NCBI RefSeq assembly: GCF_029210385.1
Contig: NZ_JARGDQ010000005.1
Location: 186,001-250,000 of the forward strand
Origin: Desulfurivibrio dismutans
GTDB taxonomy: Bacteria; Desulfobacterota; Desulfobulbia; Desulfobulbales; Desulfurivibrionaceae
DNA length: 64,000 nucleotides
Direction: 5' to 3'
A program made the translations under genes and the position numbers. The notes under the pieces are model-generated. The model was not told the origin of the DNA. It worked only from the letters and a program-made list of their open reading frames with translations, and did no database searches. Below are positions 25,450 to 34,150 of the stretch, piece after piece (the first letter of the stretch is position 1; each line of letters begins with the position of its first letter).

Positions 25450-28023
25450 TCAGCGGCGGGGTTTGGCGCGGGCGGTGGGTTGGGCCTGCCAGGGGTTGTC
25501 CGGCCAGTGGTGTTTGGGGTAGCGCCCCTGTAATTCCTTTTTTACTTGATGATAGCCGCTGTCCCAGAAGCCGCGCAAGTCCGAGGTGATCTGGACCGGG
25601 CGACCGGCCGGGGAGAGCAGGTGCAGCAGCACCGGCACCCGGCCCTGCACGATGCGGGGGGTGTCGGCCAGGCCGAACATCTCCTGCAGGCGGACCGCCA
25701 GCACCGGTGGGCCGCCGGGCTGGTAGCTCAGCTTGCGGCGGCTGCCGCTGGGCACCTGCAGGTGGGTGGGCACCTCTTGCTCCAGGTAGCTCTTTTGTCG
25801 GTAGTCAAGCAGGCCGGCCAGGATGGTGGTCAGGTTCAGCCGGCCAAGCTGGTCGGCGGTTCTGATCCCCGCCAGCCAGGGGGACAACCACTGCTCCAGG
25901 TTTTGTCGCAGGTACTCGTCATCCACCCGGGGCCAGTTGCCTTCCGGCTGCCACTGGCCGATGCAGGCCAGCCGGGCCTGGAACTCGCGGGCCTGGTCGT
26001 TCCAGGGCAGCAGTTGCAGGCCATGGTCGGTGACGGCCTGCAGCAGTACCCGTTGCACCGCCGCCGGGTCGGGGTTGGCCAGGGGTTCGGCGGCCAGTTC
26101 AAGCTGATCGAAAAGCCACCGTCGTTGTCCTTTGACGGCGCCGGCCTGCTGGTCCCAGTAAAGTTCGTCCCGGCTTTGCAGGCGCTGGGGGAACAGGCGG
26201 GACAGGGCCTCCGGTGCCAGGGCGGCGGCCAGGAAAATCCGGCCTTCGGTACGGCCGGCGTCCAACTCGGCCACCGCCAGGTATTCGCTGGCTGCCAGGC
26301 GGTCGTGGGGGGGCAGCGAGGCGCCGCGACCGCCGCTTAGCTTGTACTTGCCCCGCAAGGAGGGGCGTTGCCGGGCGATGCGATCCGGGTAGGCCAGGGC
26401 CAACAGTTCGCCGCTGTCCAAGGTGTTGTCGGGGCTAACGCGCCGGGGTCGGGGCAGAACACTGCGCAGTTGCCGGGCGGTACGCTCCACCCGGCGGCAG
26501 CCGGCACCGTCGATCTCGGCCGCCGCACCCGCCGATCGCTTACTCGCCGACTTGTTTCGCCGCCAGGCCTGCAGGGCCTCCAGGCGTTCATCCAGGTCCG
26601 CCGATTTGTCCCGTCCCTTGATGATATCCCGTTCCGACAGCAGGGCGGCCAGGTCGGCGGCGGTGGCCGTGGCGCCGGTTTCGTTGGCCCGGAGCAGCAT
26701 CAGGCCCAGGCGCGGGTGGACCGGCAACTGGTTGATTAGCCGCCCCTGCTCGGTGGCCCGCCCCTGCCGGTCCAGGGCGCCAAGCGCCGTCAGCAACTCC
26801 CCGGCCTGGGCCCAGGGGCCGGGCGGGGGCGGGTCAAGCCAGGTCAGTTGGGCGGGCTCATGGACCCCCCAGCAGGCCAGTTCCAGCCGCAAGGGGGCCA
26901 GGTCGGCGTTGAGGATCTCGGGTGGCTCGAAGGCCGGCCGGCTCTGCTCTTCGCCGGGGCTCCACAGGCGCAGGCAGTGGCCGGGGCCCAGGCGTCCGGC
27001 CCGGCCGGTGCGCTGGGTGGCGGCGGCTCGGGAAATGCGGCCGGTGGTCAGGCGGGTTAGGCCGCTGTTGGGGTCAAAGCGGGGACGGCGCTGCCAGCCG
27101 CTGTCCACCACGGTATGGATGCCCTCGATGGTAAGGCTGGTTTCGGCAATGGCGGTGGCCAGAATGATCCGCCGGCGGCCCGCCGGGTCCGGCTGCACCG
27201 CCGCCGCCTGGTCGGCCAGGGGCAGGTCGCCGTAGAGGGGGAAGAGCAGCGGCGCGTCGGTGGGGGGGCCTGGCAAAACACTGGCGGTGGGCGGCTGGTC
27301 GTGCAACATTTGCCGGCAGAGGCGGATTTCCCCGGCGCCGGGCAGGAAGGCCAGGATGTCGCCGGGCTGCTCGCGCCAGGCGCGGCGGATGGCGGCGGCG
27401 GTATGGCCGGCGATTTCCCGGGGGTAGGGTTGCGCCCCGGCGGGAGGCGGAAAATATTCGATGCTCACCGGGTAGCTGCGGCCGGCGGCCTCGAGCACCG
27501 GGGCGTGGTGCAACAGGGCGCTTAGCGGGGTAATGTCCAGGGTGGCGGACATCAGCAGGATTTTCAGGTCCGGCCGCAGGCCCTGTTGCGCATCCAGGCA
27601 GAGGGCCAGGGCCAGGTCGGCGTCCAGGCTGCGTTCATGGAATTCGTCGAAGATCACCAGCCCCGTCCCGGCCAGTTCCGGATCGTTTTGCAACTGCCGG
27701 GTGAACATCCCCTCGGTGAGCACCTCCAGGCGGGTGGCCTCCGAGATCCGGCTTTCAAAGCGGACCCGGTAACCAACTGATTGTCCCACCGTCTCATTCA
27801 GTTGCCGGGCCATAAAGGTGGCGACCAGCCGGGCGGCCAGGCGGCGAGGTTGCAGCAGCAGGATTTTTTGCCCGACCAGCCACTCCGCCTCCAGCAGGGC
27901 CGGCGCGGTGAGGGTGGTTTTGCCGGAGCCGGGCGGGGCGGTGATAATCACCGCCGGTTGCCGGGCCAGTTCAGCGCACAGGCGGGGCAGGATGTGGTGG
28001 ACCGGCAGGGGGAATGATGGCAT
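25450..28023 (-). CDS. hrpB: ATP-dependent helicase HrpB
   Basis: This 857-residue DExH helicase has Walker A APPGSGKTT (residues 29-37), LLQPRRLAAR (motif Ia), VIFDEFHERS (motif II, DEFH in place of DEAH), MSATLD (motif III) and ETSLTIEGI plus QRTGRAGRLGPG (motifs V and VI). Its length and its C-terminal HrpB domain match the bacterial HrpB family. The cellular role of HrpB is poorly defined; some relatives act in mRNA processing or surface adhesion. It converges on the amidohydrolase gene with 41 bases between. An isolated gene upstream of the Nudix gene by 25 bases. Confidence 0.93.
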   Translation of the reverse strand: MPSFPLPVHHILPRLCAELARQPAVIITAPPGSGKTTLTAPALLEAEWLVGQKILLLQPRRLAARLVATFMARQLNETVGQSVGYRVRFESRISEATRLEVLTEGMFTRQLQNDPELAGTGLVIFDEFHERSLDADLALALCLDAQQGLRPDLKILLMSATLDITPLSALLHHAPVLEAAGRSYPVSIEYFPPPAGAQPYPREIAGHTAAAIRRAWREQPGDILAFLPGAGEIRLCRQMLHDQPPTASVLPGPPTDAPLLFPLYGDLPLADQAAAVQPDPAGRRRIILATAIAETSLTIEGIHTVVDSGWQRRPRFDPNSGLTRLTTGRISRAAATQRTGRAGRLGPGHCLRLWSPGEEQSRPAFEPPEILNADLAPLRLELACWGVHEPAQLTWLDPPPPGPWAQAGELLTALGALDRQGRATEQGRLINQLPVHPRLGLMLLRANETGATATAADLAALLSERDIIKGRDKSADLDERLEALQAWRRNKSASKRSAGAAAEIDGAGCRRVERTARQLRSVLPRPRRVSPDNTLDSGELLALAYPDRIARQRPSLRGKYKLSGGRGASLPPHDRLAASEYLAVAELDAGRTEGRIFLAAALAPEALSRLFPQRLQSRDELYWDQQAGAVKGQRRWLFDQLELAAEPLANPDPAAVQRVLLQAVTDHGLQLLPWNDQAREFQARLACIGQWQPEGNWPRVDDEYLRQNLEQWLSPWLAGIRTADQLGRLNLTTILAGLLDYRQKSYLEQEVPTHLQVPSGSRRKLSYQPGGPPVLAVRLQEMFGLADTPRIVQGRVPVLLHLLSPAGRPVQITSDLRGFWDSGYHQVKKELQGRYPKHHWPDNPWQAQPTARAKPRR

Positions 28024-28048
28024 GAGTTAAGTGGTGTCGGAGTGGCGC

Positions 28049-28489
28049 TCAGGCAAGCTTGTAAACCCGGCGCAACAGTTCCTTCTCATCTTCGTAGGTA
28101 ATCTTTTCCAGGGCCTCGGCCGGCGGCAGCCAATGCAGTTGCTGCACCTCGCCGGAGGGCTGAAAAGCATCGGGGTCGCCAAAGGGCAACATCTTCCAGT
28201 AGAGCACCACTTTGGGCACGTCCCCGACAAAATACTGCACACAGCCGGCAAAATCACCTAAAGTGACCCGGCAGCCGGTTTCCTCGTACACCTCGCGCAA
28301 GGCGGTGGCCGGCAGGCTCTCGCCGGGGTCTTGCTTACCTTTGGGCAGGCTCAGGTCATTGTGGTAACGTTGGCGCTGCACCAGGGCGATCCGCAAATCC
28401 GGGCCCCGGCCCCGTTCGACAAGGCCGCCGGCGGCCATGATCAGGAGCTTTTCCGGCTCTTGCTCTGAAACTTTGCTTATCTTGGTCAT
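28049..28489 (-). CDS. Nudix hydrolase
   Basis: This 146-residue protein has a clear Nudix box (GKQDPGESLPATALREVYEETG, which fits the family spacing) at about residues 52-73. It follows the LPKGK strand. The overall pattern resembles diadenosine or nucleotide-derivative pyrophosphatases of the MutT type. The exact substrate cannot be read. hrpB lies downstream on the same strand at 25 bases, so co-transcription is plausible. Confidence 0.88.
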   Translation of the reverse strand: MTKISKVSEQEPEKLLIMAAGGLVERGRGPDLRIALVQRQRYHNDLSLPKGKQDPGESLPATALREVYEETGCRVTLGDFAGCVQYFVGDVPKVVLYWKMLPFGDPDAFQPSGEVQQLHWLPPAEALEKITYEDEKELLRRVYKLA

Positions 28490-28540
28490 GACCGGAATCC
28501 GGTAAAAATTTTTACAATCATAAGGGACCGCCTTTTATAT

Positions 28541-29254
28541 TCAAGGGGCCACCAGCCAGTACAACTCCTGCCGGGGGGCCACCAGGGCGGCGGGGTATTT
28601 GGCGGCCGCCGCCTTGGGGTCGGTGGTGATTTCAGTCATGATCCGTTCCTTTTCCGGGCCGCTGATCATCAGCAGCACCCGGCGGGCGCTGTTAATGGCG
28701 GGCAGGGTCAGGGTAAGGCGGGGCACCGGCGGCTTGCCGGCGGGTTTGGTTTCCGCCGCCACCAGCCGGTCCTGTTCCGCCAGCAGCGGCGAGCTGGGGA
28801 AGAGCGAGGCGATATGGCCGTCGTCGCCCATGCCCAGCAGCAGCAGGTCGAAATCCGTTACCGCCAGGTCGCGGCAAAAATCCTTGATCCGCCGCTGGTA
28901 GTCGGCGGCGGCCCGCTCGGGATCCGGGTCCTCGCCGGCCATGCGGTGGATGTTGTCCGCCGGCACCTGGCCAGGCGCCAGCAGGGTGGCGGCGGCCCGG
29001 CCGAAGTTGTTGTCCGGGTGTTCCGGCGGCAGGCAGCGTTCATCCCCCTGGAAAAGATGGGTCAACTCCCAGGGCATTTGCGCCAAAAAGGGCGGGGCGG
29101 CCAGTCGCCGATAAAGGGGCAGGGGGGTACCGCCGCCGGCCAGCACCAGAGAAAAAACACCCCGGTCGATCACCGCCGCCAGGGCACTGGTTAGCACCAA
29201 CTCGGCGGCGGCTTGGGCCATCTGGTCGGTATCGGCAAATTTTTGGATTTCCAT
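28541..29254 (-). CDS. pgl: 6-phosphogluconolactonase
   Basis: This 237-residue protein matches the DevB/Pgl type: FSLVLAGGGTPLPLYRRL (about residue 35), HLFQGDERCLPPEHPDNNF (about 66), DFDLLLLGMGDDGHIASLFP (about 127), and RLTLTLPAINSARRV. It hydrolyses 6-phosphogluconolactone in the oxidative pentose phosphate pathway. The ATG at 29254 is chosen because an AGGA site precedes it; further ATGs at 29275 and 29302 are in frame. Glucokinase lies 3 kb away, so the sugar-phosphate link is loose. Confidence 0.92.
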   Translation of the reverse strand: MEIQKFADTDQMAQAAAELVLTSALAAVIDRGVFSLVLAGGGTPLPLYRRLAAPPFLAQMPWELTHLFQGDERCLPPEHPDNNFGRAAATLLAPGQVPADNIHRMAGEDPDPERAAADYQRRIKDFCRDLAVTDFDLLLLGMGDDGHIASLFPSSPLLAEQDRLVAAETKPAGKPPVPRLTLTLPAINSARRVLLMISGPEKERIMTEITTDPKAAAAKYPAALVAPRQELYWLVAP

Positions 29255-29362
29255 TGGAGTTTCCTGCGTGCTCATGCATGCTTGTGTTGAAAAACATCTC
29301 AACTTTCACGGTCCATTCTTCCGTATAGCACAGTACAAGTGCAAACAAAAGAGTTGCCGTGC

Positions 29363-30166
29363 TTATCTTTGCTGCTGCTCCAGGCGTTCGGCCAGGCGTT
29401 CGGCGGCGAAGACCAGGGATTCCACATCAAGGAAGTCCAGAACCCGGCGATCGAACAGCACCTTGGCTTGGGCGGCGAAACCATCCTCGGGGGCGGCGGC
29501 CCAGAATAAAACGGCAAGCGGCACCCGGGGCAGCACCGGGATGATCATGGCCAGGTCGGCGGCGGCCTCGGACCACGGGCGGCCGCCCAGGTTCCGGCAG
29601 AATTCCGCCACCGCCGCTGCCGGGTGCTCGGCAAAAAGGCGGGCTAAAGGCTGTTCACAGTAAGTGGCCAAGGTTCTGACCTTGGAGATGGTATTGGGTA
29701 AACTCTCCAGCCCCACCCACTCAAGGGTTGGCGGCTCACCGCCCTGGCAGCAGACGTAGTTGTAGAGCAGAATCTGGTCCCGGTGATCGCCGGGCTCCTC
29801 CCCGGCCAGTAAAATCCCGCCCCGGCCCAACTCCACCGGCTGACCCAGATAGCTGAAGCGTAACACTTCCCCGTGGGTGTCGGTCCCGATTTCACAGCCC
29901 AAGGGTGCGGCCAGCCGAGCAAAGGAAAGAGGAGCGATTTTGCTTTGCAGGTGGGTTACCAGTTCCTGGTCGCGCTGGCGGGGCAGTTCCTCCAGGGCAG
30001 CACCTCCGCCGGCCAAAGATTCCAGGCCGCTGCTGTCCAGATCGGGACATTTTTGCCAGTCCTCGCCGCCCTTACAGACGGCGGCAGCAAAGGCCAGGCA
30101 GGTGGGGTAACCACAGCGGCCGCAGTTGGTTTTCGGAGTTTTTTTGAATAGTTCAAAAGGTTGCAT
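29363..30166 (-). CDS. DUF3786 protein with N-terminal 4Fe-4S domain
   Basis: This 267-residue protein has an Fe-S domain at the start (TNCGRCGYPTCLAFAAAVCKG ... KCP, Cys spacing as in the corrinoid Fe-S and CO dehydrogenase-linked 4Fe-4S family), at residues about 14-40. The rest is a DUF3786 domain (LLAGEEPGDHRDQILLYNY, WVGLESLPNTISKVRTL, AMIIPVLPRVPLAVLFW, LDFLDVESLVFAAERLAERL). DUF3786 proteins are found mainly in anaerobes; the function is unknown. A role in metal or C1 chemistry is inferred from the Fe-S domain only. Confidence 0.85.
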   Translation of the reverse strand: MQPFELFKKTPKTNCGRCGYPTCLAFAAAVCKGGEDWQKCPDLDSSGLESLAGGGAALEELPRQRDQELVTHLQSKIAPLSFARLAAPLGCEIGTDTHGEVLRFSYLGQPVELGRGGILLAGEEPGDHRDQILLYNYVCCQGGEPPTLEWVGLESLPNTISKVRTLATYCEQPLARLFAEHPAAAVAEFCRNLGGRPWSEAAADLAMIIPVLPRVPLAVLFWAAAPEDGFAAQAKVLFDRRVLDFLDVESLVFAAERLAERLEQQQR

Positions 30167-30261
30167 GGCAGTTCACACCAGTCCCGAATTGCGCTTCTTA
30201 AGAGCAAGGATATTGTCGGCAAGAATAATGACAACCTCGCCAAAAGTCACGCAACCGGAGA

Positions 30262-30672
30262 TTACCACGGCAGCAGTTGGTTGAGCAGGTTGGCCAGTGG
30301 CGCCAGCAGCAGCCCGCTGATCACCGCAAAGGCCATCAGCAGCGGCAGGGCCTGCCCGGCCAGTTTGGCATCGGTGCGCCGCTTGAGCAACCAGTACAGC
30401 ACCCCGGCTATTATCCCCCAAACCAGCAGGGTCAGCAGGATGCGGTATTCCAGGTACAGCGTCTGGCGGGGCAGCAGCCCTGGCACCACCCAGCAGCCCA
30501 GGGCCAGCCCCGCCGCCAGCGGCCAGCTCAAGGGCCGATGGGAATAACTCCGCCACCCCTGGTCGTTGATGGCCGTCACTCGTTCTTTGAGCTTGCGGCT
30601 CAGGACGAAATCGGTGTAAGCGATCAGGTAGATCAGCAACAGGCCGATAAAGGTGCCCAGCAAAATGTTCAT
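30262..30672 (-). CDS. Small membrane protein, unknown function
   Basis: This 136-residue protein has four predicted membrane helices: residues about 2-20, 49-68, 77-98 and 107-130, with a charged loop (SRKLKERVTAINDQGWRSYSH) after the first. I do not recognise a family. It lies upstream of the DUF3786 gene on the same strand, separated by 95 bases, and may share its transcript. Confidence 0.65.
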   Translation of the reverse strand: MNILLGTFIGLLLIYLIAYTDFVLSRKLKERVTAINDQGWRSYSHRPLSWPLAAGLALGCWVVPGLLPRQTLYLEYRILLTLLVWGIIAGVLYWLLKRRTDAKLAGQALPLLMAFAVISGLLLAPLANLLNQLLPW

Positions 30673-31022
30673 GTCTTTTCCTTAAATTACGTCAACTATG
30701 TCGATACGGCTTGCGCTTCGGCAGCCAACAGCATAACACCCTTTCAGGCGACCGGTAAAGAAGCTTTCCGGTGGGAGTCAAACAGTGCGTGTCGGGTGGT
30801 CTGCCTGCTCAACTCCACCGCCCTGAGTGACCTGTCTGTCTGGTACGATGAACCGCTTTGGGGCGCCGATTTTTTGCTTGTCACCCAAGATCATACTGGT
30901 TAGTTTCTCGAAAAATGCGCGTGTATATGGATAAATGACGATCTTGGGGGGCGACTTAAACAGGTGGAAGACGACAAGTATCGCCGCAAAATAATCGAGA
31001 AAATCGGCGTTAGGGGTGAGCG
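30673..31022. other. Divergent intergenic region
   Basis: These 350 bases lie between the minus-strand membrane gene and the plus-strand amidohydrolase-fold gene and must hold promoters for both. ACCGGTAAAGAAGCTTTCCGGT-type pairing near 30750 forms a small hairpin (stem ACCGG/CCGGT). No gene is supported. Confidence 0.4.
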
Positions 31023-32243
31023 GTGAGCGACGGGTTGAATTCTGGCCGGTCGGCGCTGATCCTGGCGGGCAACCTGGTCGATGGTAGTGGTGGCGCGGTC
31101 CAGCGCCGGGTGCTGCTTACCGTTGACAACGGGGTGATCGCCGCCATCGACGCCGGGGCTGAGGTGCCGGTTGGGGCGTCAAATTTCGTCGACCTCTCCC
31201 ATTGTACCATTGTCCCGCCTTTGGTTGATTGCAGCGTCGTCCTGGCTCGTTCGCCGTCTCTGGGTCTGATGAAAGATCAGCGGCATCTTGCAAATGGGGC
31301 GGAGCTGGAGGCCCTGCTGGCCCGCCACCTGTACGATTGCCATAGCCATGGGGTATTGGGGGTGGCCGATGGAGGTTATTCCGCCGGGCTGGTTGCTGCG
31401 CGGCGTAAGCCGATGGCGGATGATGATCTGGTTGCTATTCGCACTGCCGGTTCGGACCTGGCCGATGGCCTGGAGGTTGTCCCCGATCCGGCGGCAACCC
31501 GTGATTTTCTCAAGATTCACTATTCCTCCGACATAGAAAATGATGCCACTCCGGACGCCTTGGCCGGCAGGCTGCGCCTGGATGATTTGGTCCGGCATAT
31601 CCGGTACAAAGGCGAGTTGAAAGCGGTGGTGGTGGCCAATGGTGCCGAGGCGGTGGCCGCGGCCCTGGCGGCCGGCTGTGACGCCGTCGAGCAAGGTTAT
31701 GACATGGGAGAAGAAAATCTTCGGCGGCTGGCGGCGCGGAAGGTCTTGTGGATTCCCTCCCTGCTGCGGGCCAAAAACGCCCTGGACGGCGCTCGCGGCG
31801 GCGGCGATGTCTGCTGCCGCTTCTCCCAGCGATACGTGGCGCCGGGGAAGCCGCTGCCCGGCGGCGAGGAGCTGTGGCGGCGGGTGCTCGGTGGGCAGTT
31901 GCTCCAACTGCGCCGGGCCCGCGAGTTGGGGGTACAGGTGGCCATTGGTACCGGGGCCGGCCGGACCGGTATCCTGCATGGCGAGGCGGTGGTGGAAGAG
32001 ATGAAACTTTTTGCCAAGGCCGGCTTTCCGCTGCCCGAGACCATCCGCTGCGCTTCCGTAAACGGCGCCGAATTCTTCGGCCTGGACCATCTGGGCCAAC
32101 TGGTCCCCGGCCGCCCGGCCACCTTCCTGATAAGCCGCGGCAGCGCCGGTCAACTGCCCCGCAAATTATCCTACCTGGAAAATATTTTTATCAACGGTGC
32201 TGCCAGCAAGTCCTACCAAAAAAATCCGCTCAAGCCGGGGTAA
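31023..32243 (+). CDS. Amidohydrolase-fold protein, probably catalytically dead
   Basis: This 406-residue protein follows the amidohydrolase chain: an N-terminal beta domain, IVPPLVDCSVVLA where active relatives have a GLIDxHxH metal motif, FLKIHYS where the bridging Lys is kept (about residue 162), AGCDAVEQGYD in place of the usual ...EHG, GTGAGRTGILHG in place of the usual GTDAG, and the C-terminal GLDHLGQLVPGRPATFLI. Both HxH histidines, the later His and the catalytic Asp are thus replaced. It is in frame and complete. The GTG at 31023 has an AGGGG site. Its end overlaps glk on the opposite strand by 14 bases. Confidence 0.78.
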   Translation: MSDGLNSGRSALILAGNLVDGSGGAVQRRVLLTVDNGVIAAIDAGAEVPVGASNFVDLSHCTIVPPLVDCSVVLARSPSLGLMKDQRHLANGAELEALLARHLYDCHSHGVLGVADGGYSAGLVAARRKPMADDDLVAIRTAGSDLADGLEVVPDPAATRDFLKIHYSSDIENDATPDALAGRLRLDDLVRHIRYKGELKAVVVANGAEAVAAALAAGCDAVEQGYDMGEENLRRLAARKVLWIPSLLRAKNALDGARGGGDVCCRFSQRYVAPGKPLPGGEELWRRVLGGQLLQLRRARELGVQVAIGTGAGRTGILHGEAVVEEMKLFAKAGFPLPETIRCASVNGAEFFGLDHLGQLVPGRPATFLISRGSAGQLPRKLSYLENIFINGAASKSYQKNPLKPG

Positions 32244-33378
32244 GCAGCAAGCGGGCCTTGATGGCGGCCCCCCAGAGGCCGCTGTTTTCGGCGTTGATCA
32301 GGTGGACCGGGATTGTTTGCAGCAAACCGTCCATGGTGGGCGAGTGCTGGAACTCCCGGGCGAAGGCGGGGTGGGTGAGCAGTTGCGGGTTTTTGGCGGC
32401 GACTCCGCCGGCGATGAACAGGCCGCCGGTGGCTAAAGTCTCCAGGGCGTAGTTGCGGCAAACCCGGGCGTAGAAACGGGCGGCCCAGGCTAAAGTCTCC
32501 GACTCCGGGGTGAAGGTGGCGGTGACCGCCGCCGGCTCCAGCTTTTGGCCGGTGAGGAAGTGGTGCAGGTAGCTCAAGCCCCGGCCGGAGACCACGGTGT
32601 TGCCGCTGATCCGCTCCTCACCCCGTTGTTTCAGCAGAAACTCCAGGTAATCCCGTTCCCGGCCACCGGCAAAAGGGAAATCGGCATGCCCCCCCTCGGA
32701 GGGGATTACCAGGGGAAGGGCCTGCCCGACGGCCGAGCTCGGGGCCGGAGGAGTTGCCGAGGCCGGAGCCGGAGGAGTTGCCGAAGCCAGGGGCAAAGGA
32801 GTTGCCGGGGCCAGGGCCGGGACCGGGGAAAAAAAGGCCGCCCCGCCGGGCAGTAACAGGGCTTTGCCCAGGCCGGTGCCGGCCCCGATAATGGCCAGGG
32901 GGGCGTTTGGGTCCTTGGGGTCGGGGCCACCCGGCAAAATCTTTTGCGCCTTTATCCCCGGCGGGGCCAGCACCGCCAGGGCCTGGGCGGTGAAGTCGTT
33001 GATCAGCAGGGCGCGGGGGATGGGAAAATAGTGTTCAACCAGGTCCAGGTCCACCTCCAGGCCGACTAAGGGCAGCTTGCTGTAGCGCCCCCGCCGTTGC
33101 ACCGGCCCGGCCACCGCCAGCACCGCCAGGTCGGTCTGCTCCGGGGGCAGAGGAAAGCCGCTGGCGTAAAGCTTGCGTAACTGGTCGTTGATGCTTTTCC
33201 CCGGGTCGGTGTCCAGCCATTGTTCGGCCTCCAGTTGCAGGCCGTGGTGCCAGTTTTGCGGGCTTGCCGGCCCGGTCCCGCTGTCGTCCGCCACTGTCAG
33301 GGTAAAAAAGGCCCAGCGGCTGTTGGTGCCGCCAATATCGGCGCAGAGCAGCCGGTATATCCGCCGTCCGTCGTTCAT
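32230..33378 (-). CDS. glk: Glucokinase
   Basis: This 382-residue protein is a Glk-family (not ROK) glucokinase: CADIGGTNSRWAFF (ATP phosphate-binding, about residue 13), LLINDFTAQALAV (about 132), IIGAGTGLGKALL (about 172), SEGGHADFPF (about 235) and GLFIAGGVAAKN (about 326). It phosphorylates glucose with ATP. It is some 60 residues longer than usual because of a Pro/Ala/Ser/Thr-rich insertion at about 190-225 made of eight-residue repeats. It overlaps the cooC stop by four bases. The family is certain. Confidence 0.92.
   Translation of the reverse strand: MNDGRRIYRLLCADIGGTNSRWAFFTLTVADDSGTGPASPQNWHHGLQLEAEQWLDTDPGKSINDQLRKLYASGFPLPPEQTDLAVLAVAGPVQRRGRYSKLPLVGLEVDLDLVEHYFPIPRALLINDFTAQALAVLAPPGIKAQKILPGGPDPKDPNAPLAIIGAGTGLGKALLLPGGAAFFSPVPALAPATPLPLASATPPAPASATPPAPSSAVGQALPLVIPSEGGHADFPFAGGRERDYLEFLLKQRGEERISGNTVVSGRGLSYLHHFLTGQKLEPAAVTATFTPESETLAWAARFYARVCRNYALETLATGGLFIAGGVAAKNPQLLTHPAFAREFQHSPTMDGLLQTIPVHLINAENSGLWGAAIKARLLLTPA
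32744..32815 (+). repeat. 24-bp tandem repeat inside glk
   Basis: Three units of 24 bases (32744-32767, 32768-32791, 32792-32815) share the GGAGTTGCCG core. On the minus strand they encode repeats of the type ASATPPAP inside the glucokinase, so the number of units can change without breaking the frame. Confidence 0.8.
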
Positions 33379-34133
33379 GGCCGACTTTCCAGTTTGGCCG
33401 CCAGCTCACCGGTGCTTTGGGCCACCGATTCGAGGGCGGTGACCACCGCCTCGCCCCGGCGCTCGGTTTGGCGAATTTCTCGGGAATCGGGGAAAAAGGC
33501 GATGGGTTCTTCGCCCAGCCCCGCAGTCAAAAACCGGCGGTCATCCTCGTCCTGGACCAGGTTGCCCACGTAGGAAATATTTTTGATTCGGCACTCCTCG
33601 GCCAGCTTCCTGATCTTGAGCGCGGTGCGGATACCCGATTGCGAAGGGATCACCACGATCAGCAGGCGGTCCACCCCGGCGATGGTGCCCCGGCCCAGGT
33701 GCTCCACTCCGGCCTCCATGTCCAGCAGCACCACCTGGGCGGGCTTGAGCAGCATGGTGGTCAGCAGCCTTTTGAGCACCGTGTTTTCCGCACAGGCGCA
33801 TCCGCTCTCGGCACTTTGAATCGCCCCCAGCACCATCAGCCTGATGCCGCCGGCCTCCAGGGTGAAACGTTCCGCCAGGTCGCCCACCTGGGGGTTGATG
33901 TTGTAGAAGGCGGAACCTTCCACCCGGCCGGAGCGTTCCCGCAGCAGGTCTTTCATTTCCGAAATGGGGCGGATTTTTTCCGGCTCCTGTACTCCCAGGC
34001 TCTGGGCCATGTGGGGGCTGGGGTCGGCGTCGATGACCAGTACTTCCTTGCCCATCTCCTTGAACTGGCGAGCCAGAAGTGCCATGATGGTGGTCTTGCC
34101 TACCCCGCCTTTACCGCTGATGGCTATTTTCAT
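33375..34133 (-). CDS. cooC: CooC-type nickel-insertion ATPase
   Basis: This 252-residue P-loop NTPase has the deviant Walker A GKGGVGKTT (residues 7-15), the VIDADPSPHMAQSLG segment, LLDMEAGVEHLGRGT as switch II and the CxC motif Cys112-Cys114 (GCACAEN), which in CooC binds metal at the dimer interface. CooC inserts nickel into carbon monoxide dehydrogenase. No CO dehydrogenase gene is seen in the window, though the DUF3786 Fe-S gene lies 3 kb away. glk follows with a four-base overlap, an odd partnership. Confidence 0.88.
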   Translation of the reverse strand: MKIAISGKGGVGKTTIMALLARQFKEMGKEVLVIDADPSPHMAQSLGVQEPEKIRPISEMKDLLRERSGRVEGSAFYNINPQVGDLAERFTLEAGGIRLMVLGAIQSAESGCACAENTVLKRLLTTMLLKPAQVVLLDMEAGVEHLGRGTIAGVDRLLIVVIPSQSGIRTALKIRKLAEECRIKNISYVGNLVQDEDDRRFLTAGLGEEPIAFFPDSREIRQTERRGEAVVTALESVAQSTGELAAKLESRP

Positions 34134-34150
34134 CTCGTGTTTCCTATCAT

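Noticed and set aside
25546-26340. Several plus-strand open frames across hrpB
   Set aside because: HrpB is intact on the minus strand. The plus-strand frames are Gln/Gly/Ala/Arg-rich mirror products of its GC-rich codons.
30277-30903. A 208-codon plus-strand frame over the small membrane gene
   Set aside because: It is rich in Gln and Pro, mirrors the hydrophobic codons of the membrane gene and has no start signal.
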